Shown here one piece after another: positions 17,853-27,196 of a stretch of 64,000 nucleotides of DNA. Where the stretch lies: positions 2,932,501-2,996,500 of the forward strand of contig NZ_AP028156.1 of NCBI RefSeq assembly GCF_033096465.1, written 5' to 3'. The notes under the pieces were generated by a model. That model saw nothing but the letters and a program-made list of their open reading frames with translations. It searched no databases and was not told where the DNA came from. The stretch is from Blautia luti (GTDB lineage: Bacteria > Bacillota > Clostridia > Lachnospirales > Lachnospiraceae). Within the stretch, counting starts at the first letter, position 1. The number at the start of each line of letters is the position of its first letter. The translations under genes were made by a program, and so were the position numbers.

Positions 17853-17881
17853 TTGATTAATGGTGCTGATGATTGTAAACT
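17853..17881 (+). promoter_or_regulatory. Possible fucU promoter
   Basis: TTGATT and TAAACT spaced by 17 bases on the plus strand. This is a weak match; downstream, GTAACTGC occurs twice (near 17943 and 17990) and could be a binding site. Confidence 0.3.
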
Positions 17882-18026
17882 GTTAGTTATAAGTGAGTGT
17901 ACAAATACTACTGTTCATTCCGTACACAGTGACGTATGGACAGTAACTGCTCTGTTACAGTGTTCATTTTCAGGGATAGTGAGTGAGCCGTAACTGCAGA
18001 TTCTATTTTGAAAGGGGTAATTACTT

Positions 18027-18470
18027 ATGTTAATGGGAATTCCTGAAATTTTATCACCGGAATTATTAAAGGTTTTATGTGAAATGGGACACAGTGACCG
18101 TCTTGTGATCGCAGATGGCAACTTCCCGGTTGAATCCATGGGAAAGAATGCCATCACCATCCGCTGTGACGGACATGGCGTACCGGAGATCCTTGATGCG
18201 ATCCTTCAGCTGTTTCCTCTGGATACTTATGTAGAGCATCCTGTCAATCTCATGGAAGTTATGCCTGGAGATGATGTGGAAACTCCAATCTGGGATACCT
18301 ATAAAGAAATCGTAACCAAACATGACCAGCGTGGTGAGAAAGCCATCGGCAATATCGAGCGTTTCGCTTTCTATGAAGAAGCAAAGAAAGCATACTGCAT
18401 TATCTCCACCAGTGAGAAAGCACTGTATGCCAATGTAATGCTTCAGAAGGGTGTTGTAGTTAACAAATAA
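18027..18470 (+). CDS. fucU: L-fucose mutarotase (FucU/RbsD family)
   Basis: A 147-residue FucU/RbsD protein that interconverts sugar anomers so that the form used by the isomerase is available. Family motifs are seen: LSPELLKVLCEMGHSDRLVIADGNFP at the N-terminus, the His of MGHSD being the expected catalytic residue, and a C-terminal STSEKALYANVMLQKG. AAGGGG lies 9 bases before the ATG. It is the only plus-strand gene in this stretch and is transcribed away from the aldolase operon. Its place near fucI (22136) supports a role in fucose use. A paralog is at 52607. Confidence 0.88.
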   Translation: MLMGIPEILSPELLKVLCEMGHSDRLVIADGNFPVESMGKNAITIRCDGHGVPEILDAILQLFPLDTYVEHPVNLMEVMPGDDVETPIWDTYKEIVTKHDQRGEKAIGNIERFAFYEEAKKAYCIISTSEKALYANVMLQKGVVVNK

Positions 18471-18500
18471 CCACAGGTCTGCCTTTCATTTATTACTTCG

Positions 18501-18545
18501 ATAATTAGGACAATTCGAAGTTTCCTTTGAACTGTCTCAATTATA
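18501..18545. repeat. Imperfect 20-bp inverted repeat
   Basis: The arms 18501-18520 and 18526-18545 (ATAATT outermost) match at about 16 of 20 positions. It lies between the fucU stop and the strong terminator at 18562-18596; it may be a decayed terminator or a small repeat. Confidence 0.45.
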
Positions 18546-18561
18546 CACACATTTTCCAAAA

Positions 18562-18596
18562 AAGAACAGCTGCACCATTTTGGTGCAGCTGTTCTT
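18562..18596. terminator. Bidirectional terminator between fucU and the SH3 protein gene
   Basis: A 16-bp perfect stem (18562-18577 with 18581-18596), flanked by A-run and T-run, so it can end both the plus-strand fucU and the minus-strand gene at 18635. Confidence 0.9.
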
Positions 18597-18634
18597 TTTT
18601 ATTCTATTTACTGTTCAATAGGAATCATCCATCC

Positions 18635-19663
18635 TTATTTTTTCTTTTTAAGAAAATAGATCATCAGGATAACGATCACAATGATCCCGATAATACTGAT
18701 CCAGGTCACCGGACTATGGAACCCGCCGACTGCTTTTACATTCTCACCAGACGCTTTCTTTGTATCATCCTGGCTGTCTTTTGTGCTTTCTTTTGTTGGT
18801 GTGGCTTCCTTTGTGGGAGTGATCTTCTCTGTAGGAGTTACTTCCTGGGTTGGCGTCGCTTCCGGAGTCGGTGTAGCTTCCTCTGTAGGAGTAGCCTCCG
18901 GGGTTGGTGTTACTTCCTCTGTAGGAGTGGCTTCCGGAGTTGGTGTCACTTCTTCTGTAGGAGTGGCCTCCGGAGTTGGTGTTGTTTCTTCCGTAGAGGT
19001 AGCTTTCGGAGTTGGTGTTGTTTCTTTCTCAGCTGCTGTCTGAGCGCTGTCACCCTGCATGTCAACTACCTCGGACTGATAATCTGTATCACGGTCCAGA
19101 CTCAGCCAGCCTTCTGGATCTGTATCTGCTTTTCCCCAGTTCACACCGTCTTCACCGTGGATCTGCTGTGAGATATGTACGACCGTTCCATCTGCAATTC
19201 CATCAGAACCTGCGACTTCTCCGTATTTCTCACCTGGTCCGTTATAAAGATCTGCGTTTCCGTCTTCTGTCTGTACCTTTACCTGGAGGTCTACGTCCTC
19301 GCCGCCAAAGGTCTTAAATTCTGACTCGATGGCTTTCGCTCTGTCTACAGGATCCAGATTATCCATAGGCACATATCCATTCATTCCATGGTACTGTGTA
19401 TATCCCCATTTCTTATTGTCAGTACCGGTCTTCTCTCCCTGAATATGAATGGCAGTTCCGTTTACGATCTGTTTCTCATTCAGCCTGCTGCTCTGTGGAT
19501 CTGCTTCTGAATAAATATACACTCCTCCATCCGGACTCTGCACGATCATATAATAATCCGTTACATACTCCGGATCCTGGCTGACACCATCATCAGCCCA
19601 GACGTTCACTGCCAGCAGCAGGCTGCACAGCAACGCCACAATGATTCCCCATTTTTTCTTCAT
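18635..19663 (-). CDS. Secreted, membrane-anchored SH3-domain protein with Thr/Pro/Glu repeats
   Basis: A 342-residue surface protein. A signal peptide (about residues 1-23) is followed by two regions resembling bacterial SH3 domains (about 37-105 and 125-195). Next comes a low-complexity wall-spanning stalk built from tandem TPTPEATPTEEV-like units (about 215-290), then a C-terminal hydrophobic helix (about 318-337) ending in KKKK. There is no LPXTG motif; anchoring is by the helix. The stalk is encoded by near-identical 36-base repeats, so its length may vary among strains. Binding target is unknown; peptidoglycan is likely. Confidence 0.8.
   Translation of the reverse strand: MKKKWGIIVALLCSLLLAVNVWADDGVSQDPEYVTDYYMIVQSPDGGVYIYSEADPQSSRLNEKQIVNGTAIHIQGEKTGTDNKKWGYTQYHGMNGYVPMDNLDPVDRAKAIESEFKTFGGEDVDLQVKVQTEDGNADLYNGPGEKYGEVAGSDGIADGTVVHISQQIHGEDGVNWGKADTDPEGWLSLDRDTDYQSEVVDMQGDSAQTAAEKETTPTPKATSTEETTPTPEATPTEEVTPTPEATPTEEVTPTPEATPTEEATPTPEATPTQEVTPTEKITPTKEATPTKESTKDSQDDTKKASGENVKAVGGFHSPVTWISIIGIIVIVILMIYFLKKKK
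18810..19015 (-). repeat. 36-base tandem coding repeats (stalk minisatellite)
   Basis: About five near-identical units coding for ATPTEE(V/A)TPTPE lie inside the SH3 protein gene. Differences between copies are mostly single bases. Confidence 0.75.
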
Positions 19664-19689
19664 ACTTTCTGTCCTTCACTTTTTCATTT

Positions 19690-21957
19690 TCAACGTTTCA
19701 CAGCAGATGAGCTTTTATATCCGCTGTAGGATCTTCCGTAAGGTTCTTTCACATACGCCCTTACCGCATAATAGTATGATACACCTTTCTTAGCGGTTTT
19801 GTCCAGATATGTTGCTGCAGTTCCTTGGGAAATTACTTTAATTGATTGATAAGTTCCGCCTTTTATCTTCCTGTATATGCGATAACCGTCACAATTCTTC
19901 TGCGCTTTCCAGCGGATACGGATTCCTTTGCTCTCTTTTTTCACAGAAGTGATGGTCTGCTTCGCAGGAACTGCCTTGATCACTTCCCCGGTTGTATAGC
20001 TGCTTAAATAAGTTTTCCCTCCTGCCTTATACCAGGCACGGACTGTGTATCGGTAAGACTGGGCTGGGGTTATCTTCATATCTTTATATTTCAGGACAGA
20101 ACCGCTGACAGAAGCAATCTTGCTCCATTTGCCCCCTTTTCCTGGTCTTCGGTATATATTATAGCCTGCAGCGTGGGATACTTTTTTCCAGGATACGGTA
20201 TTGGAATCCTGTTCTGCTTTTACCTGGAAACTGGGTTGTTTTATGGTTCCATACGTATCCAGGGTTCTGGTATGTGCTTTGATCCTTGCACTCCAGTTCT
20301 CTTCTTTCGTATCGTGCCATGCGCCCTGGTCCCCAGCTTCTTTATAAAAGGTCTGGCCTTCCTGAATATCTGCCTGTGATTCAAACCAGGTGCTTCCGTC
20401 TGCATTGTTGTACTGCGCAGACGCTTCTACACCGAATTTTATGGTTTTGCTGCCATTGTTGCGGATCACTATCGCATATTTTTCACCTGGAAACAGTGTC
20501 ACTTCCGGGATCTCTATGGTCTGTACCCCTGCTATGGACTGGGTGAATTCATAAGGCTGGGCGTAGGCTGCTTTTCCGCTCTCCGGATTCTGGCTGTCTG
20601 TTACACCGGTGTATATCTGTATGGCATAAGAAGAATTGTCCGTAAATGAAGTAACATTGATCTCTCCCAGAGACTCCTGTTTCCCTTTTCCTGCCTCTGC
20701 GATATAAATCGCTGCCACAGACTCTCCCGTTGTTATCTGCACTGTAGTAACTGCGGAGGATCCATCATAAAAATAATTGTTTTTGTACTGCTGATCTTCC
20801 ACGGCAGAGGCTTCTGCTGCCACCAGATTGCTGATATTGGGATCCTGATAGGAAAGATAAAAATAGCCCTCATCTCCCCAGTCACTGCCCCAGCTGTTTT
20901 TGGCGATCCATGCTCCGTCTGCAGTGACCTTGGACTTCGAAAGGAAATTATCTTTCGAATAATTGTCATCCCATCCCACGATCGTCACGATATGGTTAAT
21001 ACGTTTGCCAGATCGGGTTGTCAGATCACTGTAGCCGCCTGTATCTGCATTGTAATAAGAAGTTCCCATATAAAACATCACTGATACAGACTGATTCTGG
21101 GTGATCATCCGCTTCATTCTGTTTACGGAATATCCTGAGAAATAAGCATTCTTCAGGTATGCAGCTGCATGATATGCCTTATCACTTCCAACAGGCTGTG
21201 TTAGATCTTTGGTATGGGTCTCATCTGTAGGGAACGGCACATCGTCCTCTGTAGTCATTCCTGACCATCCTGAGAGGAAAATGGATGCCAGATAATCGTT
21301 GCCACCGATTTCATGATAATCGCCGTTTACAATATTCTGGTCTCCCGTCGTATTTCCCAGAGGATCATTCTCCCTGTGAGAAAAGAAATAAGACAGATGT
21401 TCTTCTGACAGGTCGTATTCCCCTTTTCCCTGAGAAAGAAGGGAGGTCTCCAGCAGGGACGCCTGGCCAAATGCCCAGCAGGTACCGAAAGGATGCTGGT
21501 TTTTCGCTGCAGTGACTACCCCCAGTTGTCTGGCATCATAGGTTTCCGGGTAAGATGCCGCTCTCTCTCCGTATGCAGAATAGACAGATTCCAGATCACT
21601 GTCTACCTGAATTCCCGGATCCAAAGGTGTCAGTTCTTTGATCGGAGCAAGCTGCTCTTCTTTTTCCTCTTCTGTCAGAGGACGTCCTTTGATATAGCGG
21701 ATTCCTTCGGATATACTTTCTTCTCCGTTCTGGAAATCCTCATGATCCTGAAATTCCTCTCCAGACTGAAAGCTTTCTGTCTCATCTTCTGCAGTAAATT
21801 CTGAATCTTCCATGCTGAAATCTGCCAGAAATTCTTCAGCCCCGTTAGTGTTATCCTGCTGTATTTCTTCCACGCCGGATCCGAATTCTTCCTGTGCCAT
21901 CACAGGTGTTCCGGACAGAACCATGGAACATGCGAGAAATATGGGAAATATCCTCAT
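19690..21957 (-). CDS. Secreted C1-family (papain-like) cysteine protease with fibronectin-like domains
   Basis: A 755-residue secreted protease. I start at the ATG at 21957, ten bases after GGAGG; an ATG at 21978 lies upstream of that site. Signal peptide about residues 1-22, an acidic propeptide-like stretch, then the peptidase domain: Cys in HPFGTCWAFGQASLLE, His in RINHIVTIVGWDD, Asn in AWIAKNSWGSDWGDEGYFYL. A beta-rich middle domain and two fibronectin-III-like repeats follow (VSWKKVSHAAGYNIYRR; IRWKAQKNCDGYRIYRK). It probably degrades extracellular protein or peptides. It lies next to the SH3 protein and has no visible link to sugar use. Confidence 0.88.
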   Translation of the reverse strand: MRIFPIFLACSMVLSGTPVMAQEEFGSGVEEIQQDNTNGAEEFLADFSMEDSEFTAEDETESFQSGEEFQDHEDFQNGEESISEGIRYIKGRPLTEEEKEEQLAPIKELTPLDPGIQVDSDLESVYSAYGERAASYPETYDARQLGVVTAAKNQHPFGTCWAFGQASLLETSLLSQGKGEYDLSEEHLSYFFSHRENDPLGNTTGDQNIVNGDYHEIGGNDYLASIFLSGWSGMTTEDDVPFPTDETHTKDLTQPVGSDKAYHAAAYLKNAYFSGYSVNRMKRMITQNQSVSVMFYMGTSYYNADTGGYSDLTTRSGKRINHIVTIVGWDDNYSKDNFLSKSKVTADGAWIAKNSWGSDWGDEGYFYLSYQDPNISNLVAAEASAVEDQQYKNNYFYDGSSAVTTVQITTGESVAAIYIAEAGKGKQESLGEINVTSFTDNSSYAIQIYTGVTDSQNPESGKAAYAQPYEFTQSIAGVQTIEIPEVTLFPGEKYAIVIRNNGSKTIKFGVEASAQYNNADGSTWFESQADIQEGQTFYKEAGDQGAWHDTKEENWSARIKAHTRTLDTYGTIKQPSFQVKAEQDSNTVSWKKVSHAAGYNIYRRPGKGGKWSKIASVSGSVLKYKDMKITPAQSYRYTVRAWYKAGGKTYLSSYTTGEVIKAVPAKQTITSVKKESKGIRIRWKAQKNCDGYRIYRKIKGGTYQSIKVISQGTAATYLDKTAKKGVSYYYAVRAYVKEPYGRSYSGYKSSSAVKR

Positions 21958-22069
21958 TCCTTTATTTCCTCCAATCATTAAAATAGACCCGGAACTTCCG
22001 CAGTCCCGGCATCATAAGATAATGCCATTATATCTGTTCTGGCAGTAAAATTCAAGCAGTAACTCTGTT

Positions 22070-22114
22070 CCTGAAAATACCCGCCTCTGTATCAAAGAGA
22101 CGGGTATTTTCAGG
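22070..22114. terminator. Terminator between fucI and the protease gene
   Basis: CCTGAAAATACCCG (22070-22083) pairs with CGGGTATTTTCAGG (22101-22114). It lies 22 bases below the fucI stop. The T-rich stretch is better on the plus side, so strength for fucI is uncertain. Confidence 0.6.
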
Positions 22115-22135
22115 AATTTTATTTATCTGTTGTTA

Positions 22136-23932
22136 TTATTTGTAAAGAGGTCCATAGTTCTTACAAGCTCTGAAATCTGCACCTTCTTTATCCATTCCAA
22201 ATGCATTCCATGCTGCCGGACGGAAGATATCTTTCTCAGGTACATTGTGCATGCAAACCGGGATTCTCAGCATAGAGCACATTGTGATCAGATCTGCACC
22301 GATGTGTCCGTAGGAGATTGCACCGTGGTTAGCACCCCAGTTGTTCATAACATCGTATGCACTCTTGAATGCACCGTCTTTGCCATCGCATCTCGGAACG
22401 AACCATGTGCATGGCCATGTGTAGTCTGTACGTTTCCAAAGTGTATCAGATATATCTTCCGGAAGTTCTACTGTCCATCCTTCTGCGATCTGAAGAACCG
22501 GTCCAAGTCCTTTTACAAGGTTCAGACGGATCATTGTAGCAGGCATGGTAGCTCTTGTCTCAAATCTGGATGAGAATCCGCCTCCACGGAAGTATCCGTT
22601 ATCAGCTGCATTCCATGTAGTAGCTTTCATGATGGCTTTCTGATCTTCTTCTGTTACATTCCACCATTCTTTCATGATGCCTTCGCCGTTTTCATCTTTC
22701 ACAACACCGGAAGCGTCAAGGCAGCATGCACCGGAGTTGATCAGATGGATGATACCATCGTTCTCTTTTGCAACGCCTTCCAGGTCATATCCTGTAACAC
22801 GTTTCACAGCATTTGCACTCCAGTATGTACGAACATCTGCGAACATCTGAGCACGTCCTGTAAGGAGTTTCATGAACAGCATTCCAAGGCCGTTGAGTAC
22901 GTCGTTCTCTGTAGCCAGGATGTATGGCTCTCTTGCTCCGTTCCAGTCAAAGGAAGTATTCAGCATAGCTTCTGCGAAGTCACCGTTCGGATAGAAGTCT
23001 GTCCACTGTCTCTGTCCCTGGAAACCAGCTGCCAGAGCGTTATGTCCGATTGCTTCTTCGGAGAATTTAGGATCAAGCTTGTCGCATCCATTCATAAGTT
23101 CCTGGATGATAACAGCCATCTTAACTACGAATTCAAACTGCTCTTCTTTCTGCTCTTCTGTCATCTGCAGTTCAGGTGGGTTCTTGTCGAAACCGATGGT
23201 GCAGTTCTCTTTTGCCCATTTCATAGCTTTATCGAATTCTTCATGATCATAGATGCCTTCTGTCATACGACGGATGATCTCAACCTCGTCAACAGATTCT
23301 ACACGCATTCCCAGATAGGATTCGATGAAATCAGGATCAATGATAGATCCACCAATACCCATAGTAACGGAACCGATCTGCAGCCAGGATTTGTTTCTCA
23401 TGGTAGCTACTGCTACTGCTGCACGTCCGAATCTTAACATTTTCTCTTTTACATCTTCCGGCATCTCTGTGTCGTCAGCATCCAGAACTTCGTGTCCGTA
23501 GATACCGAATGCAGGCAGACCTTTCTGTGCATGTGTTGCCAGAACAGATGCAAGGTAAACAGCACCAGGTCTCTCTGTAGCATTGAAGCCCCATACAGCC
23601 TTGATCGTCTGAGGATCCATATCCATTGTCTCAGCACCATAGCACCAGCAAGGTGTAACTGTTACTGTGATATCAACGCCTTCATGTCTGAACTTGTCAG
23701 CACATGCAGCTGCTTCACCAACACGTCCGATGGTTGTGTCAGCGATGACAACTTTCACTGGTTCGCCGTTAGAATATCTTAAGTTTGCTTCATATAATTC
23801 CTTAACGGATTTCGCCATGTTCATGGTCTGCTCTTCCAGAGATCCACGAACATCTAATGCTCCTCTACGACCATCGATAGTAGGTCTGATTCCAATTACC
23901 GGATAGCTGCCGATTAATCTGCTCTTTGCCAT
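22136..23932 (-). CDS. fucI: L-fucose isomerase
   Basis: A 598-residue enzyme that converts L-fucose to L-fuculose with Mn2+; length agrees with E. coli FucI (591). The metal/catalytic residues expected by family comparison are present in ATENDVLNG (Glu), MFADVRTYW (Asp) and [12 protein letters not shown] (His). The N-terminus reads [20 protein letters not shown], typical of the family. AGGAGG precedes the ATG. It is a single-gene unit, divergent from the AraC regulator at 24127. It supplies fuculose to the kinase at 305 and then the microcompartment aldolase at 37537. D-arabinose may also be a substrate, as in other FucI. Confidence 0.93.
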   Translation of the reverse strand: MAKSRLIGSYPVIGIRPTIDGRRGALDVRGSLEEQTMNMAKSVKELYEANLRYSNGEPVKVVIADTTIGRVGEAAACADKFRHEGVDITVTVTPCWCYGAETMDMDPQTIKAVWGFNATERPGAVYLASVLATHAQKGLPAFGIYGHEVLDADDTEMPEDVKEKMLRFGRAAVAVATMRNKSWLQIGSVTMGIGGSIIDPDFIESYLGMRVESVDEVEIIRRMTEGIYDHEEFDKAMKWAKENCTIGFDKNPPELQMTEEQKEEQFEFVVKMAVIIQELMNGCDKLDPKFSEEAIGHNALAAGFQGQRQWTDFYPNGDFAEAMLNTSFDWNGAREPYILATENDVLNGLGMLFMKLLTGRAQMFADVRTYWSANAVKRVTGYDLEGVAKENDGIIHLINSGACCLDASGVVKDENGEGIMKEWWNVTEEDQKAIMKATTWNAADNGYFRGGGFSSRFETRATMPATMIRLNLVKGLGPVLQIAEGWTVELPEDISDTLWKRTDYTWPCTWFVPRCDGKDGAFKSAYDVMNNWGANHGAISYGHIGADLITMCSMLRIPVCMHNVPEKDIFRPAAWNAFGMDKEGADFRACKNYGPLYK

Positions 23933-24018
23933 AATAAAATACCTCCTGATAATATAATCTCCATGCAGGATTTCTCCTGCTATTCCCCAATAGCTTGTTA
24001 CTGATATCTATTATATAA

Positions 24019-24048
24019 TTGCATTTCTGAAATTACTTGTGTTATAAT
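24019..24048 (+). promoter_or_regulatory. Promoter of the AraC regulator
   Basis: TTGCAT (24019-24024) and TATAAT (24043-24048), 18 bases apart. The upstream candidate start at 24037 lies inside this promoter, which supports the TTG start at 24127. Confidence 0.65.
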
Positions 24049-24126
24049 AGCAAAAAACAGTACAATATTCACTTTTTCTGTTTTAATCATAAAATTTCTG
24101 TAAATTTTTCAAAGGAGGATATTTTT

Positions 24127-24975
24127 TTGCATGATATAGACCGCAACGAAGACCGTCCAAGAGGCACTTATGAGTTTCCTTTTGAGTTTCACCATATTGG
24201 TCAGAACCATCCCAGATATGTCATGTCTTACCACTGGCATGTGGAATATGAGATCATTCGTATTCTGAAAGGTTCTCTTACCGTCACTTTAGACGAAAAA
24301 AGTTTTACTGCCAATGAGAATGATGTTATTTTTGTACATAGTGGAATCCTTCATTCCGGAATTCCTGAGGATTGTGTTTATCAATGTATTGTTTTTGATA
24401 TCAATACTTTTCTGAAAAACAATCCGGTCTGCGGGGAATATATTCAGAAGATCCTTCACCAGGAAATGATGCTTTTTTCTCATTTTACAGCAGAACAGCC
24501 GGAAATCTTAAGCTGTGTTTCTTCTTTATTTCAGGCGATGTACAGCAAAAATCCAGGATATGAGCTGATTGTATTTGGACAATTTTACCACTTTTTCGGT
24601 CTGGTTTTTAGTAATCATTACTTTGTGGAAAATCCTACCAGGGCCCGTCGGGATTACAAGCGCATTCTGCAGTTGAAACAGGTTCTGGAATTCATCGAGA
24701 AGAATTATGCCAGCCCTCTCACCCTGCAGCAGCTGTCTGCCTCCGTTTCCATGTCCCCCAAATATTTCTGCAGATTTTTCTCAGAAATGACCCATCAAAC
24801 TCCTATGGATTATCTAAACCGACAGCGTATTGAAGAAGCCTGTTACCAGCTTGCAGCTACAGACGACTCTATTACAGAGATTGCTTACCGCAATGGCTTT
24901 AATGATCTGAGCTACTTTATCCGGACTTTCCGAAAATACAAGGGGATCACCCCTGGGAAATATAAGCGAAGATAA
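24127..24975 (+). CDS. AraC-family transcriptional regulator, probable fucI activator
   Basis: A 282-residue regulator. I choose the TTG at 24127, nine bases after GGAGG (24114-24118); a longer frame from 24037 would start within the promoter. An N-terminal cupin sugar-sensing domain (YHWHVEYEIIRILKGSLTVT in part; GILHSGIPED) is followed by a C-terminal double helix-turn-helix (LTLQQLSASVSMSPKYFCRFF; ITEIAYRNGFNDLSYFIRTF). It is divergent from fucI and shares its 190-base upstream region, so it likely controls fucI in response to fucose or a derivative. Confidence 0.88.
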   Translation: MHDIDRNEDRPRGTYEFPFEFHHIGQNHPRYVMSYHWHVEYEIIRILKGSLTVTLDEKSFTANENDVIFVHSGILHSGIPEDCVYQCIVFDINTFLKNNPVCGEYIQKILHQEMMLFSHFTAEQPEILSCVSSLFQAMYSKNPGYELIVFGQFYHFFGLVFSNHYFVENPTRARRDYKRILQLKQVLEFIEKNYASPLTLQQLSASVSMSPKYFCRFFSEMTHQTPMDYLNRQRIEEACYQLAATDDSITEIAYRNGFNDLSYFIRTFRKYKGITPGKYKRR

Positions 24976-24979
24976 AACG

Positions 24980-25020
24980 AAAACCGGAGCAGTCTCCTGC
25001 TTCAGGAGTGCCCCGGTTTT
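24980..25020 (+). terminator. Terminator of the AraC regulator gene
   Basis: AAAACCGG (24980-24987) pairs with CCGGTTTT (25013-25020), with an inner stem CTCCTG/CAGGAG. Confidence 0.75.
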
Positions 25021-25063
25021 ATGTAGCCGTTCTTCTGACTGTGTCCGTTTCAGAAGCTATGAG

Positions 25064-25086
25064 AAATACCTGAACGGTATTTTCTT
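25064..25086 (+). terminator. Possible second terminator facing recQ
   Basis: AAATACC (25064-25070) pairs with GGTATTT (25076-25082), followed by TCTTTTG. Short stem; weak. Confidence 0.35.
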
Positions 25087-25255
25087 TTGTAAAAGACCTG
25101 GTTCAAAAAAAGTTTTAGATATGATTTACAGATGATGTCTTTTGTTGTTCTCTGCTTTTCACAGCAACTGTATTTATTCTAACAGACCTGAATGCAGATT
25201 ACAATGAAAATCGTTCCCGTTTATCCGGGGAATGTGGACAGCAGGCGACAGTATT

Positions 25256-27094
25256 TCACTGTGTATTGTTTATCTTCCTGAGAAATTTCTCCCCATATTT
25301 CGTATATTTATGTTCTCCTACACCGGATACTGTCAGCATTTCTTCTTTATCATGAGGTTTGATGATACACATATGTACCAGGGTTTTATCAGAAAATACA
25401 ATATACGGCGGCACCTTCTCTTCTCTGGCAATTTCCATACGCAGCTGACGCAGCCTCTGAAACAGCGGTTCGTCCTCCTGGGAAAGTACACCGGAAGTTT
25501 TTGTCTTTGTTTTCTTTGATTCTTTCTCTGTTTTGGGTTTCTTTTTCTCTTCCCGTGCCATTTTCATGATCAGCACAGCATCCGGCTGCAACAATATTTC
25601 TGACTGGCCGGTCAGTTTCACCAATGTATATGCATCGTTGGAAAGGGACAGGTATCCTTTTTCCAGAAGATAATGAAAGATCTGGCGAAGACGGTAAATG
25701 GGGATTTCTCTGCAGCTTCCATAGCAGGGATTCTCCTCCATCTGGTACTGTCGTATCTTCGCAGTGCTGGCTCCCCGAAGAGTATCCAGGATCACCGTTA
25801 CCCCATAGCGCTGATGGCAGGCTTTTACACACTGGATGATCTCCCCTGCTTCTTTTGACACATCTGTTTCCACAAACTCTGTCAGGCAGTTGCTGCAGTT
25901 TTCACAATAATTGGATCCATATTCTCCAAAATACCGCAGAATATAGTCTCTGAGACACTCATGGGTGAAACAGTAAAACGTCATCTTGCGCAGACGTTCT
26001 TCATCCCGCTCCTGAACCAGCGCACGGGTCACAGGATCCAGTTCCTGATTCTCCTGGTTATTCTCAATGAAGAACCGGTTGGTGATCACATCCTGACCAC
26101 TGTACAGCAGAATACATCTGGATGGCTCCCCGTCACGTCCTGCACGCCCTGCTTCCTGATAATAGCTCTCCATATTCTTCGGCATATTATAGTGGATCAC
26201 ATACCGCACATCCGATTTATCAATTCCCATTCCAAATGCATTGGTAGCTACCATGATCCGGCATCTGTCATAAATGAAGTCGTCCTGATTGTTCCGGCGC
26301 TCTTCGTCTGATAACCCGGCATGGTATCTGGTGACAGAGAATCCCTCTTTTATCAGCTTTCCGCATACTTCTTCCACCAGCTTTCGGCTGATACAGTAGA
26401 TGATCCCGCTTTCTTCTCTGTGCTCTGTCACATATTCACAAACATAACCGTATTTGTCTTTCGGCGTCTGCACTGAGAAAAACAGATTCTCCCTGTCGAA
26501 TCCGGTTGTTGTCACAAAGGGATCCTGAAGTTTGAGAATATCTATGATATCATCTCTTACTTCTCTGGTAGCTGTAGCTGTAAATGCACTGACTACCGGG
26601 CGCCGTGGAAGTTTATCTATAAACTCCATGATCTTCAGATAGCTTGGACGGAAATCCTGTCCCCATTGAGATACACAATGTGCCTCATCTACAGCAACCA
26701 TGGAAATGTCCACATGAAGGGCGAAATCCAGAAACTCTTCATTTAACAGGCGCTCCGGTGCTACATAGATGATCGGATAGCGCCCTGTTTTCGCCAGGTT
26801 CAGTACTTTATAATACTGGTTCACAGTCAGGGAACTGTTCAGATAAGCAGCCAGGATTCCTGCCTGGTTCAATGCACTTACCTGATCTTTCATAAGCGAA
26901 ATTAAGGGAGAAATCACCAGTGTAATTCCTCCCATCATCAGTGCCGGAATCTGATAACATAAAGATTTGCCGGCTCCTGTGGGCATGATTCCCAGTACGT
27001 CTCTGCCTGAAAGAATCCCATCGATCACTTCTTCCTGGCCTTCTCTGAATGTATCGTATCCAAAATATTTTTTCAGTATTTGATTTTTCGTCAA
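25256..27094 (-). CDS. recQ: ATP-dependent DNA helicase RecQ
   Basis: A 612-residue superfamily 2 helicase for DNA repair and recombination. Motif [13 protein letters not shown] (near residue 38), motif [20 protein letters not shown], motif [11 protein letters not shown] and motif [12 protein letters not shown] are present. A four-cysteine zinc site ([12 protein letters not shown]...CENCSNC) is followed by a winged-helix region. The C-terminus resembles an HRDC domain ([20 protein letters not shown]). A Lys-rich linker (about 505-525) precedes HRDC. It lies downstream of the pduO-like gene in the same direction and is not functionally tied to it. Confidence 0.93.
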   Translation of the reverse strand: MTKNQILKKYFGYDTFREGQEEVIDGILSGRDVLGIMPTGAGKSLCYQIPALMMGGITLVISPLISLMKDQVSALNQAGILAAYLNSSLTVNQYYKVLNLAKTGRYPIIYVAPERLLNEEFLDFALHVDISMVAVDEAHCVSQWGQDFRPSYLKIMEFIDKLPRRPVVSAFTATATREVRDDIIDILKLQDPFVTTTGFDRENLFFSVQTPKDKYGYVCEYVTEHREESGIIYCISRKLVEEVCGKLIKEGFSVTRYHAGLSDEERRNNQDDFIYDRCRIMVATNAFGMGIDKSDVRYVIHYNMPKNMESYYQEAGRAGRDGEPSRCILLYSGQDVITNRFFIENNQENQELDPVTRALVQERDEERLRKMTFYCFTHECLRDYILRYFGEYGSNYCENCSNCLTEFVETDVSKEAGEIIQCVKACHQRYGVTVILDTLRGASTAKIRQYQMEENPCYGSCREIPIYRLRQIFHYLLEKGYLSLSNDAYTLVKLTGQSEILLQPDAVLIMKMAREEKKKPKTEKESKKTKTKTSGVLSQEDEPLFQRLRQLRMEIAREEKVPPYIVFSDKTLVHMCIIKPHDKEEMLTVSGVGEHKYTKYGEKFLRKINNTQ

Positions 27095-27134
27095 TTTTTC
27101 GGATGATCCTCTCTCTTTATTTCTGTCTCTACGC

Positions 27135-27182
27135 AGCTGCTGTGTAATTTAGCTGCTGTGTAATTTAGCTGCTGTGTAATTT
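27135..27182. repeat. Three perfect 16-base tandem repeats
   Basis: The unit AGCTGCTGTGTAATTT occurs three times without a mismatch between the recQ start and the stop of the pduO-like gene. It codes for nothing that I can see. Confidence 0.9.
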
Positions 27183-27196
27183 AACAGTTGCGTCTC

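Noticed and set aside
18810..19015. Regular repeats taken as a possible CRISPR array
   Set aside because: The repeats are in frame, contiguous without spacers, and code for a Thr/Pro/Glu stalk.
24037..24126. Upstream start for the AraC regulator
   Set aside because: The ATG lies before the -10 box of the predicted promoter, while the TTG at 24127 has a strong ribosome site.
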